NCBI RefSeq assembly: GCF_014650495.1
Contig: NZ_BMVB01000006.1
Location: 62,001 to 126,000 of the forward strand
From: Streptomyces cinnamoneus
Lineage (GTDB): Bacteria > Actinomycetota > Actinomycetes > Streptomycetales > Streptomycetaceae
Direction of reading: 5' to 3'
DNA length: 64,000 bases
Below are positions 40,500 to 49,441 of the stretch, in pieces. Numbering within the stretch: the first letter of the stretch is position 1; each line of letters opens with the position of its first letter. The notes beneath the pieces were generated by a model that worked only from the letters and a program-made list of their open reading frames with translations, was not told where the DNA came from and did not search any database. The translations under genes were made by a program, and so were the position numbers.

Positions 40500-41717
40500 T
40501 CACCAGGTGACGGGCAGGTTCTCCGGGCCCCGGATCAACGCGCTGCGCTGCCAGCGGATCTTCTCCACCGGATCCGCCAGGCGCAGGTCCGGGAAGCGTT
40601 CCAGGAGGGTGGAGAGGATGACCTCGGACTCCAGCCGGGCCAGCATCGACCCCAGGCAGAAGTGCGGGCCGTGCCCGAAGGACAGGTGCGGGTTGTGCGT
40701 GCGGTCGAAGTCCAGCTCGTCCGGGCGCTCGAAGACGGCCGGGTCCCGGTTGGCCGTGAGGTAGGAGGAGTGCACGACCTCCCCGGCCCGGATCAGCACC
40801 CCGCCGACCTCGACGTCCTCGGTGGCGATGCGGGCCAGCCCGACGGCGTTGCGGTGCGGGATGTAGCGCAGCAACTCCTCGATCGCCTGGGGAAGCAGCT
40901 CGGGTTCGGTGCGCAGCCGCGCCAGCTGGCGGGGGTGGGTGAGCAGCGCGTAGACCATGTTGGCGCTGTTGTTGCGCACGGCGTGGGCGGCGCTGGCCTG
41001 GATGAGCAGCGCGATGGCGACGGCCTCCTCCAGGCTGAGCTCGCCGCGGACGGTGGCCTCGGCGAGGTGGCCGATGAGGTCGTCGCCGGGGGCGGGGCGC
41101 CGCTGCTCCAGCAGCTCGGTGAAGTAGGCCGCCATGCCCGTCTTGGCGCGCTCGCTCTCCTCCCGGCCGTAGCCGGCCGACAGGAGGATGTTGGTCCACT
41201 CCGCCATGCGCGGCCGCTCGTGCTCCGGGACGCCCATCACATCGCTGATCACGGCGAGCGGCAGCGGACCGTGCAGGTGCTCCATCAGGTCCGCGGGCGG
41301 CCCCTCCTGCTCCATCTCGTCGAGGAGCTGGTCGGCCGCACGCTGCGCCGCGGGGCGCAGCCGTTCGAGGCTGCGGGTGGTGAAGGCGCGGGCCACGGCC
41401 TTGCGCAGCCTGGTGTGCTCGGGCGGGTCGGCGAAGCCCACCGCCTCGTCGAGCGGAATGAAGTGCGGGGCCAGCCGGGTGATCGGGCGACCGAGGACCG
41501 CCTGCCGGCTGAAGCGGGGGTCGGAGGTGACGAACTTGACGTCGTCGTACCGGGTCACGAACCAGGCGTGGCCCTCCCCGTTGGGCAGCTTGACCCGCGA
41601 GACCGGCTCGTCGCGCAGCTGCGCGGCCATGAAGGGGTCGAAGTCCAGGCCCCGCAGGTCCTTCACGTCCCAGAAACGTACGGGGAACTGCTCTGATACG
41701 GATTCCGTCGTCGTCAT
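40500..41717 (-). CDS. Cytochrome P450 (actinobacterial class I type)
   Basis: A 405-residue soluble P450. The heme-binding loop is SFGHGPHFCLGSMLAR (Cys354), the ExxR helix is EELLRY, and ERPDELDFDR is the usual meander block. The I-helix is odd: ALLIQASAAHAVRNNSAN stands where most P450s have AG(x)(D/E)T, so the acid-alcohol pair for oxygen activation is missing. That can mean unusual chemistry, such as peroxide use or a substrate-assisted reaction. The ATG at 41717 is used, with a GTG five codons earlier as alternative. No ferredoxin gene is next to it; the cupin gene follows on the same strand. Confidence 0.9.
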   Translation of the reverse strand: MTTTESVSEQFPVRFWDVKDLRGLDFDPFMAAQLRDEPVSRVKLPNGEGHAWFVTRYDDVKFVTSDPRFSRQAVLGRPITRLAPHFIPLDEAVGFADPPEHTRLRKAVARAFTTRSLERLRPAAQRAADQLLDEMEQEGPPADLMEHLHGPLPLAVISDVMGVPEHERPRMAEWTNILLSAGYGREESERAKTGMAAYFTELLEQRRPAPGDDLIGHLAEATVRGELSLEEAVAIALLIQASAAHAVRNNSANMVYALLTHPRQLARLRTEPELLPQAIEELLRYIPHRNAVGLARIATEDVEVGGVLIRAGEVVHSSYLTANRDPAVFERPDELDFDRTHNPHLSFGHGPHFCLGSMLARLESEVILSTLLERFPDLRLADPVEKIRWQRSALIRGPENLPVTW

Positions 41718-41910
41718 CGGCTGCACACCCACCCTGCCTTTGAGCGCTTCTGTCCCACAGCCAAGCTCCCCCCAAAAGCGCCCCGGCAGCGTGCCGCGCC
41801 GGGGATTTCACTCGTCCGGCGCAGCGCGTGGGCGTGTGCGCCGCTCGTTCGCCTGACGCGCGGGCGTGGCGGCGCAGGTGGTGCGCGCCGGGCGCCCGAG
41901 GCTGTGCCGC

Positions 41911-42933
41911 GTGCGTGGACTACGGCGGGGCAGGGCCCGCGAGGGTGCGGTGCTGCGGCGGGTGCTGGCCGCCCTGCTCGCGGCGGCGGTGGTACCGGCG
42001 GTCACCGGCGTCACGGACGCCCGGGGCCAGGAAGCGGAGCGGGCCCCGGCGTCGCCCATCGTGGCGGCCGACCAGGCGACGCGCGCCGTGTACGTGCTCG
42101 ACGCGGCCCAGGCGCAGTGGGACGCCGAGGGCGACGACCCGGGGGTGCTCTGGTCCTGGAGCGCGGACGGCCGGGAGGGCCTGGCGGACCTGCGGACCGA
42201 CGCGTCGTGGACGAACCCGAGCGAGGTGAAGTCCCGGGAACTGGGCGGCCGGCGCTATCTGCTGGTCACGGCCTCCGGCGGGCTGGCCGCCGTGGTGGGC
42301 TACCCGGACCGGTCGGTGTACTGGGCGGCCGACACCGGCCCGGGCAACGCCCACAGCATCGAGCTGCTGCCCGACGGCAACGTGGCCGTGGCCGCCAGCA
42401 CGGGCGGGTACGTACGCCTGTACACCGCGTCGACGGGCCCGCGGGCCACCGGGCACGTGCAGGTCCCGCTGACCGGGGCCCACGGGGTGCACTGGGATCC
42501 CCGGACGCAGCTGCTGTGGGCCCTGGGCAACCGGCAGCTCATCGCGATGGAGGTGGGCGGGGAGCCGGAGGACCCGGAGCTCACGGTGGTGCGGCAGGTG
42601 ACGCTGCCCAGCCGCGGCGGCCACGACCTGGCGCCCGTCCTCGGCAGCCGGGGACGACTGTGGGTGGCCACCGCCTCGGCGGTGTACCAGTACGCGACGT
42701 CGGAGCGGGAGTTCGTGTCGTACCCGCTGCAGGCGCGGATCAGCGGCCCGGGCGTCAAGAGCGTCGGCGACGACCCGAGGACCGGCCAGGTGCTGGTTGC
42801 CCGGCCCGAGCCGGGCAACCCCTGCACCTGGTGCACCGCCACGCTGTACCTGTACCGGCCCGACGGGACGCGGACGCTGCTGCGCGGCGGGGTGTACAAG
42901 GCCCGCTGGTGGAGCACCGACCGGGGCCGCTGA
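41911..42933 (+). CDS. Secreted DUF6528-like beta-propeller protein
   Basis: A 340-residue exported protein: signal peptide VLRRVLAALLAAAVVPAVTG (about residues 15-34), then repeated beta blocks typical of a propeller: IVAADQATRAVYVLDA, VLWSWSADGREGLADL, YLLVTASGGLAAVVGYPDR, NAHSIELLPDGNVAVAAS, GAHGVHWDPRTQLLWALG, GHDLAPVLGSRGRLWVATA. This matches DUF6528 proteins. Two Cys near the C-terminus (GNPCTWCTATLYLY) may form a disulfide. GTG 41911 is preceded by GAGG nine bases upstream. Role outside the cell unknown. Its stop is three bases from that of the convergent next gene. Confidence 0.78.
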   Translation: MRGLRRGRAREGAVLRRVLAALLAAAVVPAVTGVTDARGQEAERAPASPIVAADQATRAVYVLDAAQAQWDAEGDDPGVLWSWSADGREGLADLRTDASWTNPSEVKSRELGGRRYLLVTASGGLAAVVGYPDRSVYWAADTGPGNAHSIELLPDGNVAVAASTGGYVRLYTASTGPRATGHVQVPLTGAHGVHWDPRTQLLWALGNRQLIAMEVGGEPEDPELTVVRQVTLPSRGGHDLAPVLGSRGRLWVATASAVYQYATSEREFVSYPLQARISGPGVKSVGDDPRTGQVLVARPEPGNPCTWCTATLYLYRPDGTRTLLRGGVYKARWWSTDRGR

Positions 42934-42936
42934 CGG

Positions 42937-44130
42937 CTACCGGGTGACCGCGGGCGGCGCCTCCTGCAGGCGGGCCCGTACGTCGGCGGCCGCCCCGACG
43001 CTGTCGGGGACCTGGTCCCACAGCGCGAGCAGGGCGGGCGCCAGCCGGGATGCCCGGTCGCCGCTGTGCTGCCAGCAGTAGTGGGCCCGCTTGAGGGCGG
43101 CGAGCGCCTCGGTGTCGTCCGGGCCGCCCCGGGCCAGGTGCTCGGAGGCGGCCGACATCCACAGCTCGGCGGCGCGCGGGTGGTCGCCGGCCAGCCGGGC
43201 GAGGTCGGCGCGGACCTCGATCCACAGTCCGGCCTGCGGGCTGTGCGGGCCGTACCGGCGCAGCGCCTGCTGCTCCCAGGCGGCCGCCATGGCGGCGGCC
43301 TCGTTGTGCCGGCCGGCCTGGGCGGCAGCGAGGATGCGCGGCAGCGGGTCCTCCTCCTCGGGCGCGGGGGCCGGGACCGCAACGGGCACGGGCGCAGGCG
43401 CGGCGGGGGCGGCCGCCGGAGCCGGGGGCGCGGCGGCGGGGGCCGGGGCGGCGCGGTTGGCGAGGACGGGACCGGCGGTGCCGTGGCGGAGGTCCAGGAA
43501 GCCCTCGGGGAGCCCGGCCTGAGCCAGCGCCGGCTGGTGGAGGAGGGCGGGGTCGAGGGTGGGGCCGGCCGCGGGGTGCCCGACGGACAAGGCGGTCAGG
43601 AAGGAGCGGGTGTAGGGCCCGGCCTCCTGGGCGGGCCGGTCCGGGGTGGGGGTGACCACCCCGCAGAGCGGCAGGCCGCCGGCGAGGCGCCCGTCGCGGG
43701 CCGCGGCGCTCACGTGCGGCCAGGCGTGGTCGTCGGCGACGGCGTCGACGAGCAGCAGGGTGGGGCCGGCGTGCTCGCGCAGCGCCCGCAGGAGCCACTC
43801 CCAGGGCAGGCCGGTGTAGCGGACGGTGGCGGCGGTGCTCTCGCGCAGGGCCAGGTGCAGCTCGGTGCTGCGCCGGGCGGGGACCATCAGGTGCCCGGTG
43901 ACCCACACCAGCAGCGGTCCGGGCACCCGGACGGCGTCCTGGAGGTAGGCCAGCACGCTCTGCGGGCCCGCCATGGCCGGGAGCTGCACCACGTCGGCCG
44001 AGGCGGCGGCGAGGAATCCCCGCGGGCTCGCGCCCGCGATGGCGTGCGCGGTCGGGTTCGGCAGGGCACCGCGCCGCCCGTCGGGGGTGCCGTCCAGCAA
44101 GAGAACACAGCCATGGGTCGGGTGGTCCAA
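42937..44130 (-). CDS. Caspase-like fold protein without catalytic Cys, TPR-like C-terminus
   Basis: A 397-residue protein in three parts. Residues 1-210 look like a degenerate caspase-type (C14) domain: HGCVLLLDGTPDG at the start, LLVWVTGHLMVP where the catalytic His-Gly of caspases lies, and TLLLVDAVADDHAW where the usual DACHSG would hold the Cys. The His remains but the Cys is gone. A Pro/Ala hinge (APVPVAVPAPAPEEE) follows, then a helical, TPR-like region (AQAGRHNEAAAMAAAWE, ARLAGDHPRAAELWMSAA). The start is probably TTG 44130, which has AAGGAAG six bases ahead; in-frame ATGs farther upstream lie in the promoter region. Likely a scaffold or pseudoenzyme; family assignment is tentative. 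Confidence 0.66.
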   Translation of the reverse strand: MDHPTHGCVLLLDGTPDGRRGALPNPTAHAIAGASPRGFLAAASADVVQLPAMAGPQSVLAYLQDAVRVPGPLLVWVTGHLMVPARRSTELHLALRESTAATVRYTGLPWEWLLRALREHAGPTLLLVDAVADDHAWPHVSAAARDGRLAGGLPLCGVVTPTPDRPAQEAGPYTRSFLTALSVGHPAAGPTLDPALLHQPALAQAGLPEGFLDLRHGTAGPVLANRAAPAPAAAPPAPAAAPAAPAPVPVAVPAPAPEEEDPLPRILAAAQAGRHNEAAAMAAAWEQQALRRYGPHSPQAGLWIEVRADLARLAGDHPRAAELWMSAASEHLARGGPDDTEALAALKRAHYCWQHSGDRASRLAPALLALWDQVPDSVGAAADVRARLQEAPPAVTR

Positions 44131-44317
44131 CGCGTTCTTCCTTCCGGCCGTTACGTGAGCCCGTGACGCAACTCTAGGCGCCGGTCCGGGCCCCCAGGCG
44201 GGCTTTCTCCACCACTTCCGGCCCTCGTCTCCGCGAAATCCGACATCAGCCCACATATAAGTCATATGAGAAGTGTGTTTTTCAGTGTTTTCGGCGGAGA
44301 AGAAGCGGAGTGGTGGC

Positions 44318-45496
44318 GTGCGGACACACCGGGGAAGGGCCGTACTGGCGGTCATGGGGCTCATATCGGGGGTCGCCGCGGGCTGCTCCCCGCCCGACGG
44401 CGCGCTGCGGGCGGCCGGGCCCCCGCGCGCGCCGGCCCCGGCCCGGAGCGGGTTCACGCTCGTGGCCACCGGGGACGTGCTCCCCCACGACTCGGTGATC
44501 CGGCAGGCGCGGGAGGACGGCGAGCGCTCCGGGGCGGGCCACGACTTCCGCCCGATGCTCGCGGGCGTCCGGCACGTCGTCTCCGGCGCCGACGTGGCGA
44601 TCTGTCACATGGAGACGGTGTACGGGGAGGAGAAGGGGCCGTTCAGCGGCTGGCCCGCGTTCGTCTCGCCCCCGCACGTGGCCCGGGCGCTGAAGGAGAC
44701 CGGGTACGACTCCTGCTCGACGGCCTCCAACCACACGCTGGACGCGGGGGAGGACGGCGTGCGGCGCACCCTGGACGCCATGGACGCGGTGGGCCTCCGG
44801 CACGCCGGGTCGGCCCGGTCCGCCGCCGAGGGCGCCCGGGTGAACCTGCTGCAGGCGGGCCCGGCCCGCGTCGCCCAGCTGTCCTACACCTACGCCACCA
44901 ACGGCATACCCGTGCCGCAGGGCCGCCCCTGGACGGTCAACCTCATCGACAAGGACCGCATCCTCGCCGACGTCCGTGCCGCCCGGAAGGCGGGGGCGGA
45001 CGTCGTGGCGGTCAGCCTGCACTGGGGCACCGAGTGGCAGCAGGAGCCCGACGAACAGCAGCTGACGCTGGCGCGGCAGCTGACGGCGGCCACCACCGGC
45101 GGCCGCCCGGACGTCGACCTGATCCTGGGCACGCACAACCACGTGCCGCAGGCGTACGAGAAGGTCAACGGCACCTGGGTGGTCTACGGGATGGGCGACC
45201 AGCTGGCGGGCGAGATGTTCAACCCCGAGGGCGCCCGGGACGACCGGGGCAACCAGAGCTCCATCGCCCGCTTCACCTTCGCCCCGCCCGCGCGCCGCGG
45301 GGAGCGCTGGCGGGTGGTCAGGGCGGAGTTCCTGCCCCAGCTCACCGATCTGCGGGACCACTACCGGGTGCTCGACCTCGGCCGGGCGATCGCCGGGCAA
45401 CCGGGCCGGGCGGAGCTGGCCGACGCCAGGGAGCGGATCCGCCGGGCCGTCCTCTCCCGTGGGGCCGGCGAGGACGGCCTGACCATGGCCGACTAG
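44318..45496 (+). CDS. CapA-family lipoprotein (PGA_cap metallophosphatase-like)
   Basis: A 392-residue lipoprotein: lipobox VMGLISGVAAGC (Cys21), then a CapA domain like that in poly-gamma-glutamate synthesis proteins. Metal-site motifs: LVATGDVLPHDS (GD), ICHMETVYG (NxE-like, here HME), TASNHTLDAG (NH), VVAVSLHWGTEW (HWG) and LGTHNHVPQ (GxHxH). The calcineurin-like fold suggests phosphatase or hydrolase activity on the outer face. Without capB/capC genes nearby it is not likely a poly-glutamate gene. GTG 44318 has GGAG seven bases upstream. A terminator directly follows the stop. Confidence 0.86.
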   Translation: MRTHRGRAVLAVMGLISGVAAGCSPPDGALRAAGPPRAPAPARSGFTLVATGDVLPHDSVIRQAREDGERSGAGHDFRPMLAGVRHVVSGADVAICHMETVYGEEKGPFSGWPAFVSPPHVARALKETGYDSCSTASNHTLDAGEDGVRRTLDAMDAVGLRHAGSARSAAEGARVNLLQAGPARVAQLSYTYATNGIPVPQGRPWTVNLIDKDRILADVRAARKAGADVVAVSLHWGTEWQQEPDEQQLTLARQLTAATTGGRPDVDLILGTHNHVPQAYEKVNGTWVVYGMGDQLAGEMFNPEGARDDRGNQSSIARFTFAPPARRGERWRVVRAEFLPQLTDLRDHYRVLDLGRAIAGQPGRAELADARERIRRAVLSRGAGEDGLTMAD

Positions 45497-45524
45497 CCGG
45501 ACCGCCGGCAGCCGGGCGGTCCGG
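45497..45524. terminator. Bidirectional terminator hairpin
   Basis: Perfect 10-bp stem CCGGACCGCC / GGCGGTCCGG with an 8-base loop, immediately after the CapA stop and 43 bases from the convergent SH3-protein stop. Confidence 0.7.
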
Positions 45525-45566
45525 CCCCGTCAGGGCCGCCCGGTGCCGGGTCCCGGACCGCGCCGC

Positions 45567-45962
45567 TCAGCCCATGGCCGCGCGGGTCTGCGGGTCGTCC
45601 AGCGCCTTGTGGCTGACGGTCCTGCAGAACGAGACCTCCCCGGTGTTCTCGATGTACTTCGCCGCGACCCAGGTCGTGCGGTCCCGCAGCATGTACCAGA
45701 TCGGGTTGCCCCCCACCTCCTGCGCGCGGACCTTGCAGCGCAGCGCGGCCTGGCCGTGGAACTTGAGCATGCCTCTCGCGGAGGAGTCGGTGCTCGGGAA
45801 CGCCCGCTCGACGATGCCCGTGGACGCGACGACCGTGCCGTAGGGCCGGCCCGGCGGGGCCGCCTGGACGGGGGCGGCGGCGAGCAGGGATCCGCCGAGG
45901 GCGGCGGCCGCGATCACACCGGCCGAGAACTTCCTGCTGCGGATCGCGAAGGTACTGAACAT
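45567..45962 (-). CDS. Small secreted SH3-like protein
   Basis: A 131-residue exported protein. The signal peptide runs to APVQAAPPG (about residue 36). The mature part, YGTVVASTGIVERAFPSTDSSARG through KVRAQEVGGNPIWYMLRDRTTWVAAKYIEN, has the order of strands of a bacterial SH3 domain, with the WYML and WVAAKY blocks of SH3b proteins. Two Cys (LRCKV, SFCRTV) could pair. GGGAG lies six bases before ATG 45962. Its role is probably binding to the cell wall or to a partner; no catalytic part is present. Confidence 0.78.
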   Translation of the reverse strand: MFSTFAIRSRKFSAGVIAAAALGGSLLAAAPVQAAPPGRPYGTVVASTGIVERAFPSTDSSARGMLKFHGQAALRCKVRAQEVGGNPIWYMLRDRTTWVAAKYIENTGEVSFCRTVSHKALDDPQTRAAMG

Positions 45963-46033
45963 GGGAACTCCCTCGATGCGAAGTGGATCACGCATTGCCC
46001 AAGTTCCACATGAAATGTCGACCTAAACACAAA

Positions 46034-47095
46034 TCAAGATGACGGCCCGGATGGCGGATCGGCGTCCGGGGCCCGGCCGTCCCGCCCGTCGGCCTTGCGG
46101 GCCCGGCTCGGCTGCACGCGTTTGGGCTCGCCCTTCATCTTCGGGTGCTCGGGCGGGTAGGGCAGGTCCCCCAGCCCGTGCTCGCGCTCGTCGCGGTCGG
46201 CCAGGTCGAGCGCGGCCTGCAGTCCGCAGGGTTCGGCGTCCATCCCGGCGTGCACGTCGCCGACGTCGGCGAAGCGGGCGGGCATCGTGGCCAGGTCGAA
46301 GTCCTCCGGCACGGCGTCGGCCACCTCGTCCCAGCGCAGCGGCGCGGAGACCGGGGCGTGCGGCCGCGGGCGCACGGAGTAGGCACTGGCGATGGTGCGG
46401 TCACGGGCGGTCTGGTTGTAGTCGACAAAGATCTTTTTCCCGCGTTCCTCCTTCCACCAGGCGGTGGTGATGCGCTGCGGCGCCCGCCGCTCCAGCTCCC
46501 GGGCCACGGCGATGGCGGCGCGCCGCACCTGCACGAACGTCCACTGGGGGGTGATGGGCACGAAGACGTGCAGACCGCGCCCGCCGGAGGTCTTGGGCCA
46601 GCCGGTCAGGCCCAGCCCCGCCAGGACGTCCCGCAGTTCGAGCGCGGCGCGGACCGCGTCGGCGTACTCGGTGCCGGGCTGCGGGTCGAGGTCGATGCGC
46701 AGCTCGTCGGGGTGGTCGGTGTCGGCGCGCCGCACCGGCCAGGGGTGGAAGGTCAGGCACCCCAGGTTCGCCGCCCAGAGCACGGCCGCGGTCTCGGTGG
46801 GGCAGATCTCGTCGGCGTACCGGCCGCTGGGGAAGGCGATGCGTCCGGTGGGGATCCACTCGGGGAGGTTCTTGGGCGCCCGCTTCTGGAAGAACGACTC
46901 CCCCGTCACACCGTCGGGGTAGCGCTCCAGGGTGGTGGGCCGGTCCCTGAGGGCGCGCAGGATGCCGTCGCCGACGCTCAGGTAGTAGGTGGCGAGGTCG
47001 TACTTGGTGAATCCGCGCTCCGGGAAGTAGACCTTGTCCGGGTGGGACAGCCGGACCGTCCGCTCGCCGACGGTGAGCTCCAGGGAGTCTGCCAT
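46034..47095 (-). CDS. LigD-type DNA polymerase/primase domain protein (NHEJ)
   Basis: A 353-residue archaeo-eukaryotic primase-like polymerase, equal to the polymerase domain of LigD. Catalytic acidic pair: Asp135 and Asp137 in RIDLDPQPG; nucleotide site: TSGGRGLHVFVPI; third acid: KKIFVDYNQTARDRTIASAYS. The C-terminal tail is charged and disordered. With Ku and a ligase such polymerases fill gaps during non-homologous end joining. It is divergent from a separate ATP-dependent ligase gene 80 bp away; no Ku gene is in the window. ATG 47095 used; a GTG three codons earlier is possible. Confidence 0.9.
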   Translation of the reverse strand: MADSLELTVGERTVRLSHPDKVYFPERGFTKYDLATYYLSVGDGILRALRDRPTTLERYPDGVTGESFFQKRAPKNLPEWIPTGRIAFPSGRYADEICPTETAAVLWAANLGCLTFHPWPVRRADTDHPDELRIDLDPQPGTEYADAVRAALELRDVLAGLGLTGWPKTSGGRGLHVFVPITPQWTFVQVRRAAIAVARELERRAPQRITTAWWKEERGKKIFVDYNQTARDRTIASAYSVRPRPHAPVSAPLRWDEVADAVPEDFDLATMPARFADVGDVHAGMDAEPCGLQAALDLADRDEREHGLGDLPYPPEHPKMKGEPKRVQPSRARKADGRDGRAPDADPPSGPSS

Positions 47096-47175
47096 GCGTG
47101 TCACGCTAGGCCGAACGGGAGGGGCGCGCCTGTCGGGCGGGGCCGGGGTGCACTCCCGCGCGCACAATCCAGGGC

Positions 47176-48240
47176 ATGGACCTTCCGGTGATGCCCCCCG
47201 TGGCGCCCATGCTGGCCAAGCCGGCGGCGAGGATCCCGCCCGGCATGCAGTACGAGGCCAAGTGGGACGGCTTCCGGGCCGTCGTCTTCCGCGACGGTGA
47301 CGAGATCGAGCTCGGCAGCCGCACCGGCAAGCCGCTCACCCGCTACTTCCCCGAGCTCGTGGACGCCCTGCTGCACCAGCTGCCGCAGCGCTGCGTCCTG
47401 GACGGCGAGATCGTGATCGCCCGTGGGGGCCGCCTGGACTTCGACGCGCTGCTGGAGCGCATCCACCCGGCCGACTCACGGGTCCGCCATCTGGCGGGGA
47501 CGACCCCGGCGAGCCTCATCGCCTTCGACCTGCTCGCGCTGGGCGGCGCGTCCTTGATGGACACGGCCCAGCGCGAGCGCCGCGAGGCGCTGACGGACGC
47601 TCTGCGCGGCGTCCACGACCCGGTCTTCACCGCCCCCGTCACCTACGACCTCGACGTGGCCGGGGGCTGGTTCGAGCAGTTCGAGGGGGCGGGTCTGGAC
47701 GGGGTGATCGCCAAGCCGCCGGAGCTGCCCTACCGGCCGGGCGAGCGGGTCATGGTCAAGGTCAAGCACGAGCGGACCGCCGACTGCGTCGTGGCGGGCC
47801 TGCGGCTGCACAAGAGCGGCCCGGTGGTCGGCTCGCTGCTGCTGGGCCTGTACGACGCGGCCGGGCGGCTGCAGCACGTGGGCGTCTGCGCGTCGTTCCC
47901 CATGCGCCGCCGCCAGGAGCTGATGAGCGAGCTGGAGCCGCTGCGGATGCCGTCGGCGGCCGGGCACCCGTGGGAGGAGTGGGCCAGCGCCGAGGCCCAG
48001 GCGGCCGGCCGGCTGCCCGGCGGCCCCAGCCGCTGGACGGGGAAGAAGGACCTGTCCTGGATCGCCCTGCGCCCGGAGCGGGTCGTCGAGGTCGCCTACG
48101 ACCACATGCAGGGCGACCGCTTCCGCCACACGGCGCAGTTCCGCCGCTGGCGCCCGGACCGCGCCCCGGAGCAGTGCACGTACGCGCAGCTGGAGGAGCC
48201 GGTCGGCTACGACCTGGCCCAGGTCCTCGGCACTGCCTGA
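47176..48240 (+). CDS. ATP-dependent DNA ligase (LigC/LigD ligase-domain type)
   Basis: A 354-residue minimal ligase. Motif I is EAKWDGFRAVV with the adenylated Lys29; motif Ia SRTGKPL, motif III LDGEIVIARGGRLDFDAL, motif IV LDGVIAKPPELPY and motif V MVKVKHERTADCVV are all intact. The C-terminal OB domain includes VEVAYDHMQGDRFRHTAQF. It joins nicks or double-strand ends in repair, probably with the divergent polymerase. Actinobacteria often split LigD functions among separate genes like this. Confidence 0.92.
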   Translation: MDLPVMPPVAPMLAKPAARIPPGMQYEAKWDGFRAVVFRDGDEIELGSRTGKPLTRYFPELVDALLHQLPQRCVLDGEIVIARGGRLDFDALLERIHPADSRVRHLAGTTPASLIAFDLLALGGASLMDTAQRERREALTDALRGVHDPVFTAPVTYDLDVAGGWFEQFEGAGLDGVIAKPPELPYRPGERVMVKVKHERTADCVVAGLRLHKSGPVVGSLLLGLYDAAGRLQHVGVCASFPMRRRQELMSELEPLRMPSAAGHPWEEWASAEAQAAGRLPGGPSRWTGKKDLSWIALRPERVVEVAYDHMQGDRFRHTAQFRRWRPDRAPEQCTYAQLEEPVGYDLAQVLGTA

Positions 48241-48369
48241 CGCAGCGTCGGCGCACCCCCTCCCCTCGGAGCAACCCGGTCCCCGTACGGCCCAGCAAAT
48301 CAGGAACTGACGGGACGCCGGCTCCGAGTCTGGGGAGAACTCCTGAACCCAGTGGGAGAGGTGGTGCTC

Positions 48370-49404
48370 ATGGCAAGGATTCCGACGGCCCGCCCGGCCG
48401 GTGGCGCACGGCACCGGGCCGCCGTACTGGCCTGCGCGGGTGCCGTGTGCCTGCCGTTGTGCGCGGGCGCCGCGGTGGCGTCCGGCTTCACCGACGGCCC
48501 CGGCTCCCCCTTCTGGGCCGAGCCCGTGAACCGGCCCGCGAAGCAGGCGCGCATCTGGCAGGAGCGGGGCCGGGACGAGGACGCGGAGGCGGTGCAGCGC
48601 ATCGCGGAGCAGCCCACGGCCGTCTGGATGACCGGCGAGGACCCCCGGGAACAGGTCGAGCGGGTCACCGAGGCGGCCGAACGCGCCGGCCGCATCCCGC
48701 TCCTGGTCGCCTACAACATCCCGCACCGCGACTGCGGCCAGTACTCCTCCGGCGGCGCGCGCGACGCCGGCGCCTACCGCGCCTGGGTGGCCCGCGCCGC
48801 GGCCGGCATCGGCGAGCGCCGGGCCTGGGTGGTCCTCGAACCCGATGCGGTCGCGCAGTGGGCGGCGGGCTGCCTGCCGCAGGAGGCGAGGGCCGGGCGC
48901 CTGGGACTCCTGGCCGAGGCGGTACGGGCGTTCAAGGCGCAGCGCGGCACGTCGGTGTACATCGACGCCGGCAACGCGGGCTGGATCTCCGACCAGCAGT
49001 TGCTGGCCGACGCGCTGAAGAAGGCGGGGATCGCGGACGCGGACGGCTTCGCGCTCAACGTCTCCAACTTCCACACCACGCCCGTCACCCGGACCTACGG
49101 CCTCCAGTTGTCGGACCGGCTGGGCGGGGCCCACTTCATCATCGACACCAGCCGCAACGGCAAGGGGCCACTGCCTCCGACGCTGCCCTCCGAGGGCGGG
49201 AACGAGGCGTGGTGCAACCCGCCCGGCCGGGCCCTGGGCACGCCGCCCACCACCGCCACCGGCGACCCGCGGATCGACGCGTTCGTCTGGATCAAGCGGC
49301 CCGGGGAGTCGGACGGCTCCTGCCGCGGCGCTCCGCAGGCCGGGCGCTGGTGGAACGAGTACGCCCTGGGCCTGGCCACGGCGTCGTCCGCCCCGGCACG
49401 GTGA
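48370..49404 (+). CDS. cslZ: Secreted GH6 endoglucanase/cellobiohydrolase, CslZ-like
   Basis: A 344-residue family 6 glycoside hydrolase with a signal peptide (about residues 1-38, ending GAAVASG). Catalytic and substrate blocks: PTAVWMTGEDP, IPLLVAYNIPHRDCGQYSSGGA, VVLEPDAVAQW (candidate acid Asp), FALNVSNFHTT, FIIDTSRNGKGP and WCNPPGRALG, with the closing FVWIKRPGESDGSC. GH6 enzymes cut beta-1,4-glucan outside the cell. ATG 48370 has AGAGG eight bases ahead. Its place next to glxA and cslA, with convergent orientation here, matches the endoglucanase of the streptomycete hyphal-tip glycan locus, which remodels the CslA product. The symbol is used by context. Confidence 0.86.
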   Translation: MARIPTARPAGGARHRAAVLACAGAVCLPLCAGAAVASGFTDGPGSPFWAEPVNRPAKQARIWQERGRDEDAEAVQRIAEQPTAVWMTGEDPREQVERVTEAAERAGRIPLLVAYNIPHRDCGQYSSGGARDAGAYRAWVARAAAGIGERRAWVVLEPDAVAQWAAGCLPQEARAGRLGLLAEAVRAFKAQRGTSVYIDAGNAGWISDQQLLADALKKAGIADADGFALNVSNFHTTPVTRTYGLQLSDRLGGAHFIIDTSRNGKGPLPPTLPSEGGNEAWCNPPGRALGTPPTTATGDPRIDAFVWIKRPGESDGSCRGAPQAGRWWNEYALGLATASSAPAR

Positions 49405-49430
49405 CCGGGGGGACGCTCCCGCCCCCCCGG
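49405..49430. terminator. Bidirectional terminator
   Basis: CCGGGGGG (49405-49412) pairs with CCCCCCGG (49423-49430), between the convergent stops of the GH6 and glxA genes. Confidence 0.6.
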
Positions 49431-49441
49431 CCGTCCCTCGC

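Noticed and set aside
44318-45496. Poly-gamma-glutamate capsule locus based on the CapA-like gene
   Set aside because: No capB, capC or related ligase genes are nearby; single CapA-like lipoproteins are common in this group.
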